The notes under the pieces: generated by a model
Told to the model about the DNA's origin: nothing
Database searches by the model: none
Seen by the model: the letters and a program-made list of their open reading frames with translations, nothing else
Shown: positions 1 through 6,285 of the stretch, piece by piece
Numbering within the stretch: the stretch's first letter is position 1
How the letters are laid out: each line of letters opens with the position of its first letter
Origin: Oscillospiraceae bacterium
GTDB lineage: Bacteria > Bacillota > Clostridia > Oscillospirales > Ruminococcaceae
Reading direction: 5' to 3'
DNA length: 9,913 bases
NCBI GenBank assembly: GCA_020024175.1
Contig: JAHHUB010000052.1
Span: 1-9,913, forward strand
Translations under genes and position numbers: made by a program

Positions 1-1691
1 CCTGTGTATCTGATCATTTTATTGTGGCAGGCGGGACATTCCTCTGCGGCTTCACTGCTGTATCCGCAATAATGGCACATCAGTTTGTTATTACTGCTGT
101 GAAAATGCAGAGGAACAGAACAGTTGGGACATTTTATGGTTTCACCACAGGCGGAACATTTAATCATAGTGTTGTAACCACGTCTGTTTAAAAGCAAAAT
201 AGACTGTTCATGCTGTTTGAGATTGATGTAAAGCTCCTCCATCACCGTTTGGCTTATGGCTGAAACTGAATTTTCTACAATGCTGTCCTTCATATCTACC
301 ATATAAACATCGGGGAGAATGGCATTTTTATATCTTTCTGTCAGTTTAATCAGAGCATATTTATTATTTTGTGCATTATAATAGCTTTCTATACAGGGGG
401 TTGCCGAGGACAAAAGCAGCAGACAGTTATGATATTTACATCGGAAAGATGCCACATCTCTGGCATGAAACCGGGGTGCAATTTCCGATTTATATGTGTG
501 CTCATGTTCCTCGTCCATAACAATAAGCCCAATATTTTCAAGGGGAGCAAATACCGCAGATCTTGTACCTACTACTATTTTAGATTTGCCGTCGCGTATT
601 TTTTTCCATTGATCCCGTCGTTGACTCATGGTAAGTCCGCTGTGAAGTATAGCGGTTTTGTCGCCGAAACAGCGGAAAAATTTTTCCATGGTTTGTGGGG
701 TCAGGGAAATTTCCGGAACCATAACAATAACATTTTTCCCCTGATTTACAACATATTCAATGAGCTTCATAAACACACTGGTTTTACCACTTCCTGTTAC
801 ACCATATAACAAGGCAGTTTGTGATTTTCCACTGTTACAGAGATTTTTTAGTTTTTCATAGGCGGAATTTTGTTCCTCATTCAGAATAATTTTATCTTTT
901 TCTGAATATTCACTGCTGTAGGGACTGCGGTAAACTTCCTGTTCAATAAACTCTCCATAACCACTTTTTACAAAATTTGTAATAACTTGTTTTGTAACAC
1001 CTGTGTAATAGCAAATTTCTTTAACAGAAGCAGGGTTGCTTTTTTGAAGCATATCATTGACAAGTTTCTGTTTTTCAGTCAGTGGTTTTTTTATGGTATT
1101 ATTTTGAGTGAGTTTTACCATAAGAGCTTTTTCGTTTTGAATTTTGCTTTTATCGGAGTTGATTTCTGAAATTATGCCTTTTTCCACAAGTTTTGTCAAA
1201 TCTTTGTCATATTCTGTTATGGATAAAGCTTTGCAAAGTTCTTTTTTGGAGGCAGTATTGCCTTTTGCAGTCAAGTAATCCACAATATCCAAGGCTTTTT
1301 CTGAAAAGTTTTCATTATAGGGAGGGGATATGAGCAATTTTAATTTGCTGTCAAGTATAAGTCCCACACCTGAGGGGATAAGCACTTTTATAGCATCAAA
1401 ATAAGTGCAGAAAGTGTATTTTTTCAGAAATTCCATAATTTCCAATGCTTCTTTATTTAAAATTGGTTTGCTGTCCACCTGTGTGGAGATGGGTTTTAGA
1501 TTTTCTCTGTCAAGACTTTCGTAAATTTCGGTACACAATGCAGTTCTTCTTTTGTTATAGCCTCCGAAAGGCACTGTTACACGACAGCCAGGCTTTAGGT
1601 CAAAACCACTGTTTTGAGGGATAAAATAACTGTATTTTTTGTCAAAAGTTATGGTAGCTTTATCAATGACAACTTGTGCAATTTTATACAA
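1..1691 (-). CDS. priA: Primosomal protein N' (PriA), replication restart helicase; 3' part outside window
   Basis: PriA is the superfamily 2 DNA helicase that recognises stalled forks and reloads the replicative helicase. The first 563 codons are visible; the rest lies beyond the left edge. I read it without interruption through the N-terminal region and helicase core. Seen in order: the N-terminal DNA-binding domain with CRVTVPFG near residues 40-47; Walker A GVTGSGKT at 297-304 (Lys303); the Walker B/DEEH box at 393-396, followed by the family's ARDVA and SSATP motifs; NRRGY just before the zinc region; and eight cysteines in four CxxC pairs (512/515, 521/524, 539/542, 552/555) that match the two PriA zinc sites. 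The last visible residues, YTG, begin the usual GTGTE segment. The start is a TTG with AGGAGG seven bases upstream. The gene follows rpoZ, separated by a hairpin, and coaBC is missing between them. Identity is secure; only the exact start is inferred. Confidence 0.96.
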   Translation of the reverse strand, partial: MYKIAQVVIDKATITFDKKYSYFIPQNSGFDLKPGCRVTVPFGGYNKRRTALCTEIYESLDRENLKPISTQVDSKPILNKEALEIMEFLKKYTFCTYFDAIKVLIPSGVGLILDSKLKLLISPPYNENFSEKALDIVDYLTAKGNTASKKELCKALSITEYDKDLTKLVEKGIISEINSDKSKIQNEKALMVKLTQNNTIKKPLTEKQKLVNDMLQKSNPASVKEICYYTGVTKQVITNFVKSGYGEFIEQEVYRSPYSSEYSEKDKIILNEEQNSAYEKLKNLCNSGKSQTALLYGVTGSGKTSVFMKLIEYVVNQGKNVIVMVPEISLTPQTMEKFFRCFGDKTAILHSGLTMSQRRDQWKKIRDGKSKIVVGTRSAVFAPLENIGLIVMDEEHEHTYKSEIAPRFHARDVASFRCKYHNCLLLLSSATPCIESYYNAQNNKYALIKLTERYKNAILPDVYMVDMKDSIVENSVSAISQTVMEELYINLKQHEQSILLLNRRGYNTMIKCSACGETIKCPNCSVPLHFHSSNNKLMCHYCGYSSEAAEECPACHNKMIRYT

Positions 1692-1698
1692 ATCAATC

Positions 1699-1704
1699 CC
1701 TCCT
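1699..1704 (-). promoter_or_regulatory. Ribosome binding site fixing the TTG start of priA
   Basis: A perfect AGGAGG on the minus strand lies seven bases before the TTG at 1691-1689. No ATG or GTG in the same frame is near a comparable site, and the conserved PriA N-terminus begins immediately after this TTG, so the site decides the start. Confidence 0.85.
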
Positions 1705-1720
1705 TTAAAGTGCTTATAAG

Positions 1721-1759
1721 GAAAAATCCGCCATAAACCTTTTATTCGATTAATGGCGG
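1721..1759 (-). terminator. Hairpin with short T-run between rpoZ and priA
   Basis: On the minus strand CCGCCATTAA (1759-1750) pairs with TTTATGGCGG (1737-1728) across a 12-base loop. The stem has a CCGCC/GGCGG base and is followed at once by ATTTTT. This has the form of an intrinsic terminator for the yicC-rpoZ transcript. The T-run is short (five), and only about 16 bases separate it from the priA ribosome binding site, so it could instead act as an attenuator that lets some transcripts continue into priA. Confidence 0.7.
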
Positions 1760-1770
1760 TTTATATTAAA

Positions 1771-1971
1771 CTAGAACTGAGAAAAATCAGCTCTGCACTT
1801 TCCTTTTGCAAACTCATCTACAGCCATTTTAACAGGCTTTTCTTCACAGATAATTTTGTTTTCATCAATTTCATCGGAAATTTCTCTTGCTCTTTTAGCC
1901 ACAGCCACAACAAATTTGTAGTAGCTGTCCTTTTTGCTGATAATCTGATACATAGCTGGTTTTAACATCAT
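1771..1971 (-). CDS. rpoZ: DNA-directed RNA polymerase omega subunit
   Basis: Omega is the small subunit that helps fold and hold the beta' subunit in RNA polymerase. This protein has 66 residues, close to the clostridial norm of about 70. It starts MMLKPAMYQI, carries the conserved stretch VVAVAKRAREIS around residues 20-31, and ends with the KPVKMAVDEFAKGK segment typical of the family. I start it at 1971 (tandem ATG ATG) because AGGAGG lies nine bases upstream; the open frame extends further upstream to 2070, but that part would overlap the end of gmk and has no similarity to omega. It lies 41 bases after gmk, in the order yicC-remA-gmk-rpoZ that is conserved in Bacillus and clostridia, and is followed by a hairpin with a T-run. 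Confidence 0.93.
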   Translation of the reverse strand: MMLKPAMYQIISKKDSYYKFVVAVAKRAREISDEIDENKIICEEKPVKMAVDEFAKGKCRADFSQF

Positions 1972-2012
1972 AATAATTTTCCTCCTATCATATAAACCGA
2001 ATTTAAATAAAT

Positions 2013-2636
2013 TTATTTTATACTTTTTTCGATACTCTCCAAAATATTTTGATTTTGTGAAGAAAGACATCTTGCACCCTCAATTATATAATTAAGTTTT
2101 TCTGCAGCCTTTTCAATATCATCGTTTACTATTACATAGTCATAATTTCTGGCGGCAAGAAGTTCTTTTTTGGCAGTTTCCATGCGTTTTTCCACAGCTT
2201 CGGGAGTTTCTGTCTGTCTTTTGAGAAGTCTATTTTCCAATTCTTCATAAGATGGAGGCAAAATAAATATCAAAACAGCCTCTGGACATTTATTTTTTAT
2301 CTGCATAGCACCCTGAATTTCTATTTCCAACACAACATCAAAGCCTTCGTTTAATTTGTCATAAACAGCTTTTTTAGGTGTTCCGTAAAAGTTGCCGCTG
2401 TAACTTGCATATTCCAACATTTCACCGCTTACAGCGGCTTTTTCAAATTGTTCTTTTGTAACAAAATAATATTCTCTGCCATGTTCCTCACCAGGACGGG
2501 GATTTCTGGTAGTGGCAGATACTGACATTTTCATTTGAGGTGCATTTTCTTTGTATTTTGCCAAAACAGTGCCTTTTCCCACTCCTGATGGGCCGGAGAT
2601 TACTAAAAGTAAACCTTTTTTGTTCATTTTATTCAT
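2013..2636 (-). CDS. gmk: Guanylate kinase
   Basis: Guanylate kinase transfers phosphate from ATP to GMP to give GDP, an essential cytosolic step in guanine nucleotide supply. The 207-residue length is normal for the bacterial enzyme. Visible motifs are the P-loop GPSGVGKGT at residues 15-23 (Lys21), the GMP-binding segment SATTRNPRPGE at 40-50, the YGTP motif at 84-87, EIEIQGA around 104-110 and the lid region with RLLKRQTE. The start at 2636 is three bases past the remA stop codon (2642-2640), so the two are probably translationally coupled; the ribosome binding site (GGAAGA inside the remA end) is weak. A second Met at codon 4 (position 2627) is a possible alternative start. The position between remA and rpoZ agrees with the conserved cluster. 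Assignment is secure. Confidence 0.97.
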   Translation of the reverse strand: MNKMNKKGLLLVISGPSGVGKGTVLAKYKENAPQMKMSVSATTRNPRPGEEHGREYYFVTKEQFEKAAVSGEMLEYASYSGNFYGTPKKAVYDKLNEGFDVVLEIEIQGAMQIKNKCPEAVLIFILPPSYEELENRLLKRQTETPEAVEKRMETAKKELLAARNYDYVIVNDDIEKAAEKLNYIIEGARCLSSQNQNILESIEKSIK

Positions 2637-2639
2637 CTT

Positions 2640-2888
2640 CTATTCTTCCGTATTTTCTTCGTTTAATCTGTTTGCAATGGTTTCGGTGGGGAGAGCTGAT
2701 AAAATCACATGGTCGGTATCTGTGATGATAACAGATTTGGTTTTTCTGCCGTAAGTGGCGTCAATGGCACTGCCTTTTTCCTTTGCTTCCTGAGCAATTC
2801 TTTTGACAGGTGCAGAATCGGGGTTTACCACAGCCACTATTCTTTTGCTGTTTACCATACTGCCGAAACCTATGTTAATAAGTTTCAT
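2640..2888 (-). CDS. remA: RemA family regulator (DUF370)
   Basis: The 82-residue protein matches the RemA/DUF370 family over nearly its whole length: MKLINIGFG at the N-terminus, RIVAVVNPDSAPVKR around residues 16-30, the hallmark IDATYGRKTKSV around 42-53 and TDTDHVILSALPTETIANRL after it. In Bacillus subtilis RemA is a ring-forming DNA-binding protein that activates biofilm matrix genes and osmoprotectant genes; in clostridia its targets are largely unknown, so a general DNA-binding regulator is the safe call. The short acidic tail (EENTEE) is variable in the family. Its ribosome binding site, GAAGGTG, is formed by the last codons of the upstream small gene, whose stop ends four bases before this ATG. 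Gmk starts three bases after its stop. The family assignment is firm; the physiological role in this organism is inferred. Confidence 0.93.
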   Translation of the reverse strand: MKLINIGFGSMVNSKRIVAVVNPDSAPVKRIAQEAKEKGSAIDATYGRKTKSVIITDTDHVILSALPTETIANRLNEENTEE

Positions 2889-2892
2889 ATGT

Positions 2893-3234
2893 TTACACCT
2901 TCATGGACTTTAATTTTATATGTTTTTTTCTAAGTCCGAAAGCTGCCAGTGTAAGTCCTGCAATGGAATATAGTTTTCTGCGTCTTTTTGCTTTTTTGTG
3001 GTCATGGAGAATGGTTTTAATCTTTGCTACAGCATAAATAGGTGCTGCCATACCTGCACATTTTAAAAGAAAATCTTTTAAGAAGTTGTTATTAGCTCCC
3101 ATTGCAACAGCTTTTTCTTCATTTTCGTCCTTTTTAAGAAAAGCAGTTTTAAGAGATAAAAATTTTACACATAAAAACAAAATTCCAAATAAAAGGGTAA
3201 GTACTCCAAAAACTTTTGACAGTAGTTTATACAT
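2893..3234 (-). CDS. Unrecognised small basic membrane protein between yicC and remA
   Basis: I do not recognise this 113-residue protein. It has a clear hydrophobic segment near residues 8-27, an acidic-basic stretch around 34-42, a second moderately hydrophobic part at about 55-70 (KCAGMAAPIYAVAKI), a strongly basic patch KKAKRRRK at 80-87, a third hydrophobic stretch at 88-101 and a basic tail. Two or three membrane passes with positive loops is the most likely form, without a signal-cleavage motif that I can see. Its ATG is 15 bases after the yicC stop and its own stop is four bases before the remA ATG, which it supplies with a ribosome binding site. This tight packing and codon use like the neighbours argue that it is a real gene. 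Its own ribosome binding site (AAGGCGGG, 12 or so bases away) is mediocre. Function unknown. Confidence 0.75.
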   Translation of the reverse strand: MYKLLSKVFGVLTLLFGILFLCVKFLSLKTAFLKKDENEEKAVAMGANNNFLKDFLLKCAGMAAPIYAVAKIKTILHDHKKAKRRRKLYSIAGLTLAAFGLRKKHIKLKSMKV

Positions 3235-3249
3235 ATCTAAATCCCGCCT

Positions 3250-4128
3250 TTATTCTATATTTTGTACTTGCTCTCTGATTTTTTCGATTTCCGATTTCAT
3301 ATCAACTACAATTTTAGCAATGTCAAGATTTTGAGATTTGGAACCTATGGTGTTGGTTTCACGGTTAAATTCCTGAATTAGAAAATCAAGTTTTCTGCCT
3401 ACAGGTTCATCATATGTCAGAAAATCTCTGCACTGTCTGATATGACTTTTAAGTCTTACAGTTTCTTCATCAACAGCTATTTTTTCCGCAAAAACAGCAG
3501 CTTCCGTTAAAATTCTGTGATCATCAATATCTTTGTCACTTAAAATTTCTTTTAGTTTTGAGTAAAGTTTTTCACGGTATTGGTTTACGGTTTCAGGGGA
3601 AGTAGCTTCTATCTGTGCCACATTTTTTTCAATAATTTCCAATTTGGAGAGAATGTCCTCTTTCATACGGCTTCCTTCAATTTCACGCATATTGATAAAT
3701 CTTTCCAAAGATTTTTCAGTTACAGATTTAACATCAAGCCAAAGCTGTTCTTCATCCAAAACAGTTTTTTTAACGGTGAAAATATCTGAAAACCTGGAAA
3801 TAGATGACAAAGAAATATCATCCGGAAGGTTTTCTTTTTCTCCCAGTTTTCTGAGAGATTTAATATATGCTTCTGCCAAATCATAATTTATATCAACAGA
3901 AGTTTCTCCATCGGAAACAGTAATAATATTTACACTGACATCTATTTTTCCACGGGATACATTTTTCTGAATATAGGATTTGAGCTGATCCTCCAAAAAT
4001 CCGTACATTCTGGGAACTCTTGAGGAAAATTCAAAAAACCTGTGATTTACCGATTTAATTTCAACAGTTATATCTCTGCCATTAATAATTTCCTGACTTC
4101 TGCCATAGCCTGTCATACTTTTAATCAT
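3250..4128 (-). CDS. yicC: YicC/YloC family endoribonuclease
   Basis: The 292-residue protein has the full YicC layout: the N-terminal signature MIKSMTGYGR, then EIKSVNHRFFEFSSRVPR at about 23-40, the end of the N-terminal domain around 155, and the C-terminal DUF1732 domain with DFLIQEFNRETNTIGSKS and a closing helical segment ending in REQVQNIE. Members from E. coli and Bacillus have been reported to be metal-dependent endoribonucleases; before that the family was known only from stationary-phase phenotypes, so the precise RNA targets here are unknown. AGGAGA lies nine bases before the ATG and a near-consensus promoter lies just upstream, making this the first gene of the yicC-remA-gmk-rpoZ group. 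Nothing looks broken; the length is normal. Family assignment is secure, and the activity is taken from characterised members. Confidence 0.95.
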   Translation of the reverse strand: MIKSMTGYGRSQEIINGRDITVEIKSVNHRFFEFSSRVPRMYGFLEDQLKSYIQKNVSRGKIDVSVNIITVSDGETSVDINYDLAEAYIKSLRKLGEKENLPDDISLSSISRFSDIFTVKKTVLDEEQLWLDVKSVTEKSLERFINMREIEGSRMKEDILSKLEIIEKNVAQIEATSPETVNQYREKLYSKLKEILSDKDIDDHRILTEAAVFAEKIAVDEETVRLKSHIRQCRDFLTYDEPVGRKLDFLIQEFNRETNTIGSKSQNLDIAKIVVDMKSEIEKIREQVQNIE

Positions 4129-4162
4129 CTGTGTAATTCTCCTGTATAGTTATTGTAATTAC

Positions 4163-4191
4163 ATTGTACGATTTTAACTAATATTTGTCAA
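4163..4191 (-). promoter_or_regulatory. Sigma-A promoter of the yicC-rpoZ operon
   Basis: On the minus strand TTGACA (4191-4186) and TACAAT (4168-4163) are separated by exactly 17 bases. This is six of six at the -35 box and five of six at the -10 box for housekeeping sigma-A. The expected start of transcription, about seven bases downstream, would leave a leader of roughly 25-30 bases containing the yicC ribosome binding site. Confidence 0.85.
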
Positions 4192-4220
4192 ATAATTTTC
4201 TGTTTTATACAAAATTATTT
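4190..4220. repeat. A/T-only inverted repeat at the rluB end and yicC promoter
   Basis: The ten-base arms AAATAATTTT (4190-4199) and AAAATTATTT (4211-4220) are perfect complements around an 11-base centre. The right arm includes the rluB stop codon and the left arm overlaps the -35 box of the yicC promoter. The stem has no G or C, and on the minus strand no proper T-run follows, so it is at best a weak terminator for rluB. Confidence 0.5.
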
Positions 4221-4940
4221 TTTCATTGCATTTCTGATTGCAGTCAGTTCCGCCGGAGTAAGCTCTCTCCATGCTCCAGGCTTTAACATACCCAGTTTAA
4301 TTGGACCTACGGAAATTCTTTTAAGTCTGGCAACTTCAAGTCCCACAGCTTCACACATTTTTCTGACCTGTCTGTTTCTTCCCTCAGTAATAGTGATTTG
4401 AAGAACCACTCTGCCTGTTTCTTTTGTAATAACATGAACCTGAGCAGGTGCAGTCATTTTGCCGTCAACCATAACTCCTGTGGCGAGTTTAACCAATATA
4501 TCTTCATCAACATCAGGTCTTACAGTTACACGGTAGGTTTTACTGATGTTAAAGCTAGGGTGCATAACAGAGTTTGCAAAGTTGCCGTCATTTGTCATAA
4601 GAATAAGTCCCTCACTGTCCTTATCCAGTCTGCCAACAGGATAAACCTTTGCAGGAGCATCTTCACATAGTTCTGCCACACATTTTCTGCCCATTTCATC
4701 TGACATGGTGGTTACATAGCCGCGTGGTTTATTAAGCATCAAATAAACTTTTTGGGTTTTATTTGTGATATAAACTCTTTTTCCGTCAATGGCAATTATA
4801 TCTTTGCCGGGGTTTATTGGGTTACCTATTTTAGCAGGTCTGCCGTTTACGGTGATTCTGCCTTCTTTGATATATTCTTCGGCTTTTCTTCTGGAAAGGA
4901 CGCCGTTGTCGGAAAGAACCTTTTGAATTCTTACTGCCAT
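4215..4940 (-). CDS. rluB: rRNA pseudouridine synthase, RsuA/RluB family
   Basis: This enzyme converts a specific uridine in rRNA to pseudouridine; the Firmicute member at this locus (YpuL/RluB in Bacillus) is expected to act on 23S rRNA helix 90-area uridines. The 241 residues show an S4 RNA-binding domain at about 1-60 (RIQKVLSDNGVLSRRKAEEYI, then GRITVNGRPA), the catalytic motif GRLDKDSEGLILMTNDG at about 103-119 with the nucleophilic Asp106, a KTYRV segment and the closing GRNRQVRKM and VARLKRISVGPIKLG motifs of the family. Length is normal. AAGGAG is six bases before the ATG. It lies downstream of the D-Ala-D-Ala carboxypeptidase, as in Bacillus, but without spmA-spmB between. The exact target uridine cannot be read from sequence, so RluB rather than RsuA or RluE/F rests on locus and family size. 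Confidence 0.9.
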   Translation of the reverse strand: MAVRIQKVLSDNGVLSRRKAEEYIKEGRITVNGRPAKIGNPINPGKDIIAIDGKRVYITNKTQKVYLMLNKPRGYVTTMSDEMGRKCVAELCEDAPAKVYPVGRLDKDSEGLILMTNDGNFANSVMHPSFNISKTYRVTVRPDVDEDILVKLATGVMVDGKMTAPAQVHVITKETGRVVLQITITEGRNRQVRKMCEAVGLEVARLKRISVGPIKLGMLKPGAWRELTPAELTAIRNAMKK

Positions 4941-4991
4941 TTATTACTCCTTTTCTGCCCATAACATATAAGCATAAATTATATTTACATT

Positions 4992-5018
4992 ATTTTATCT
5001 ATTTTATTTATTTTATCA
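4992..5018. repeat. Three tandem 9-base A/T repeats at the carboxypeptidase gene end
   Basis: The plus strand reads ATTTTATCT, ATTTTATTT, ATTTTATCA in direct succession, covering the stop codon of the carboxypeptidase gene (5010-5008) and the start of the gap before rluB. The units differ only in their last three bases. In such AT-rich sequence this may be low complexity rather than a binding site array. Confidence 0.4.
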
Positions 5019-6153
5019 TATTTTTATTAAAAATAAAATGTTTTTTTGTTTTTTTGGTTAAAATTTCAGTTTTCACCGGAGAAATAAGCTCTGTTTTATA
5101 TATAACTACATCACCTGAATAAATCTCAATATCTCCAAGATATTTTCCCTGTTCAACAGGGGCATAAATAATGGGATTTAATGTGACTTTTGCCTTTAAG
5201 TTTTCTTTTTCATTATCAAACAGAGGAACCAACGGTAAATCTTTGGGAACAGCTTTTAACGGTCTGTTGCTTCCCGCCACATGAACATTTATATTTTCTG
5301 TAAATTCAGAAAGATCACAGAGCTTTAATTTGTCAAAATAATACTCATAAAGTTCTTCGTGTATTTTAAAATCGTTATGGCAGTTTAAAGTTACTGTAAT
5401 AAGTTCTATTCCGTTTTTGCAGGCAGTTGAAACAAGACAGCGGCGGGCATTATCTGTATAGCCTGTTTTTACACCTGTGCAAAAATCGTATTTTTTCAGC
5501 AGTTTGTTGTAGTTTACAAGTGTTCTTTCGGTGGGTGGGTTGCCCATCATCAGTCTGTGGGTACAGCTTTTACATATTTCACGAAAAAGTGGATTTTTCA
5601 TGGCCTCACGGGTTAAAATTGCCATATCATAGGCAGTGGAATAGTGTTTGTCATCATCAAGTCCCGATGGTGTTACAAAATGGCTGTCATACATACCGAT
5701 TTCTTCAGCGGTTTTATTCATAAGCTCGGAGAATTTTTCCTTGCTGCCGCTTATTTTTACAGCGGCAGCATTGGCGGCATCATTTCCCGACGGAAGAATC
5801 ATACCCCAACAAAGCTCCTCCAAATTTACTATATCTTTATCCCTAAGTCCCATAGAGGAACCTTCTGCCGCAAAATCTTTTTCATACACAGTAAATTTTT
5901 CATGTAAATCAGGCTGATTTAAAGTTATAAGAGTAGTTAAAATTTTGGTTGTGCTTGCCATTGGAAGTTTTTGATTTATATTTTTTCCGTATAATACCCT
6001 GCCGCTTTTCATCTCCATTACAATGGCACTGTAAGCATCTACATCCTGTTTTGATGTGGTTTCGTTTATACACTGCATACTTTCAAAACCATAGGATTTA
6101 ATGGGTAAAAACATAAGGGCAGCTAAAACAAAAGTTAAAATTTTCTTTTTCAA
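5008..6153 (-). CDS. D-alanyl-D-alanine carboxypeptidase (PBP5/DacF-DacB type, S11)
   Basis: Secreted serine enzyme that removes the terminal D-Ala from peptidoglycan stem peptides and so limits cross-linking, in vegetative or spore wall. With the TTG start it has 381 residues: a signal peptide (KKK, then a hydrophobic core ILTFVLAALMFLPI, possible cleavage after SYG), the active-site STTK at 67-70 (Ser67, Lys70), SGN at 122-124, KTG at 229-231, and a C-terminal beta domain from about 265. I chose TTG at 6153 because AGGTGA sits five bases upstream and the signal peptide starts exactly there; a GTG in frame at 6198 has no good site and would put a non-signal-like extension in front. The tail is basic (KKTKKHFIF...) with no obvious amphipathic or membrane anchor. 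Position next to ytfJ and rluB resembles Bacillus dacB, suggesting a sporulation role; dacF is equally possible. Confidence 0.92.
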   Translation of the reverse strand: MKKKILTFVLAALMFLPIKSYGFESMQCINETTSKQDVDAYSAIVMEMKSGRVLYGKNINQKLPMASTTKILTTLITLNQPDLHEKFTVYEKDFAAEGSSMGLRDKDIVNLEELCWGMILPSGNDAANAAAVKISGSKEKFSELMNKTAEEIGMYDSHFVTPSGLDDDKHYSTAYDMAILTREAMKNPLFREICKSCTHRLMMGNPPTERTLVNYNKLLKKYDFCTGVKTGYTDNARRCLVSTACKNGIELITVTLNCHNDFKIHEELYEYYFDKLKLCDLSEFTENINVHVAGSNRPLKAVPKDLPLVPLFDNEKENLKAKVTLNPIIYAPVEQGKYLGDIEIYSGDVVIYKTELISPVKTEILTKKTKKHFIFNKNMIK

Positions 6154-6158
6154 ATAAT

Positions 6159-6164
6159 TCACCT
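6159..6164 (-). promoter_or_regulatory. Ribosome binding site fixing the TTG start of the carboxypeptidase
   Basis: AGGTGA on the minus strand lies five bases before the TTG at 6153-6151. Directly after that TTG comes a textbook signal peptide (three lysines, then a hydrophobic run), which supports this start over the in-frame GTG at 6198. Confidence 0.75.
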
Positions 6165-6194
6165 GCTTAAAATAATATTGGAATATGTGAGAAA

Positions 6195-6228
6195 ACACAT
6201 AGACATCTTAAAAAAGATATATATGTGT
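6195..6228 (-). terminator. A/U-rich hairpin between ytfJ and the carboxypeptidase gene
   Basis: On the minus strand two 15-base arms (6228-6214 and 6209-6195) pair around a TTTT loop with one mismatch and one G-U pair; the outer seven pairs, ACACATA with TATGTGT, are perfect. TTTCTC follows the 3' arm. This could be a weak terminator after ytfJ or a leader structure for the carboxypeptidase gene, whose start is 41 bases further on. The poor T-run makes strong termination unlikely. Confidence 0.5.
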
Positions 6229-6285
6229 TATCCTGTAAGTTATTTTTAATATTATGCAGGTTTTGAAAAATCAATTCGTTACTGC

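Noticed and set aside
369..809. 146-codon open frame on the plus strand inside priA
   Set aside because: It is the opposite strand of the PriA helicase core, which reads without interruption with all motifs; the plus-strand product has no recognisable features and no ribosome binding site.
1972..2070. Upstream extension of the rpoZ reading frame
   Set aside because: It overlaps the 3' end of gmk, has no similarity to omega, and the AGGAGG site points to 1971.
4978..4983. TATAAT on the minus strand upstream of rluB
   Set aside because: There is no acceptable -35 box 16-18 bases away and no extended -10, and a chance TATAAT is expected in such AT-rich sequence.
6229..6285. Possible sigma-A, sigma-E or sigma-F promoter before the carboxypeptidase gene
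   Set aside because: TTGATT-17-TATTAA and a CATATATA stretch can be found, but none matches well enough in both boxes and spacing to call; expression data would be needed.
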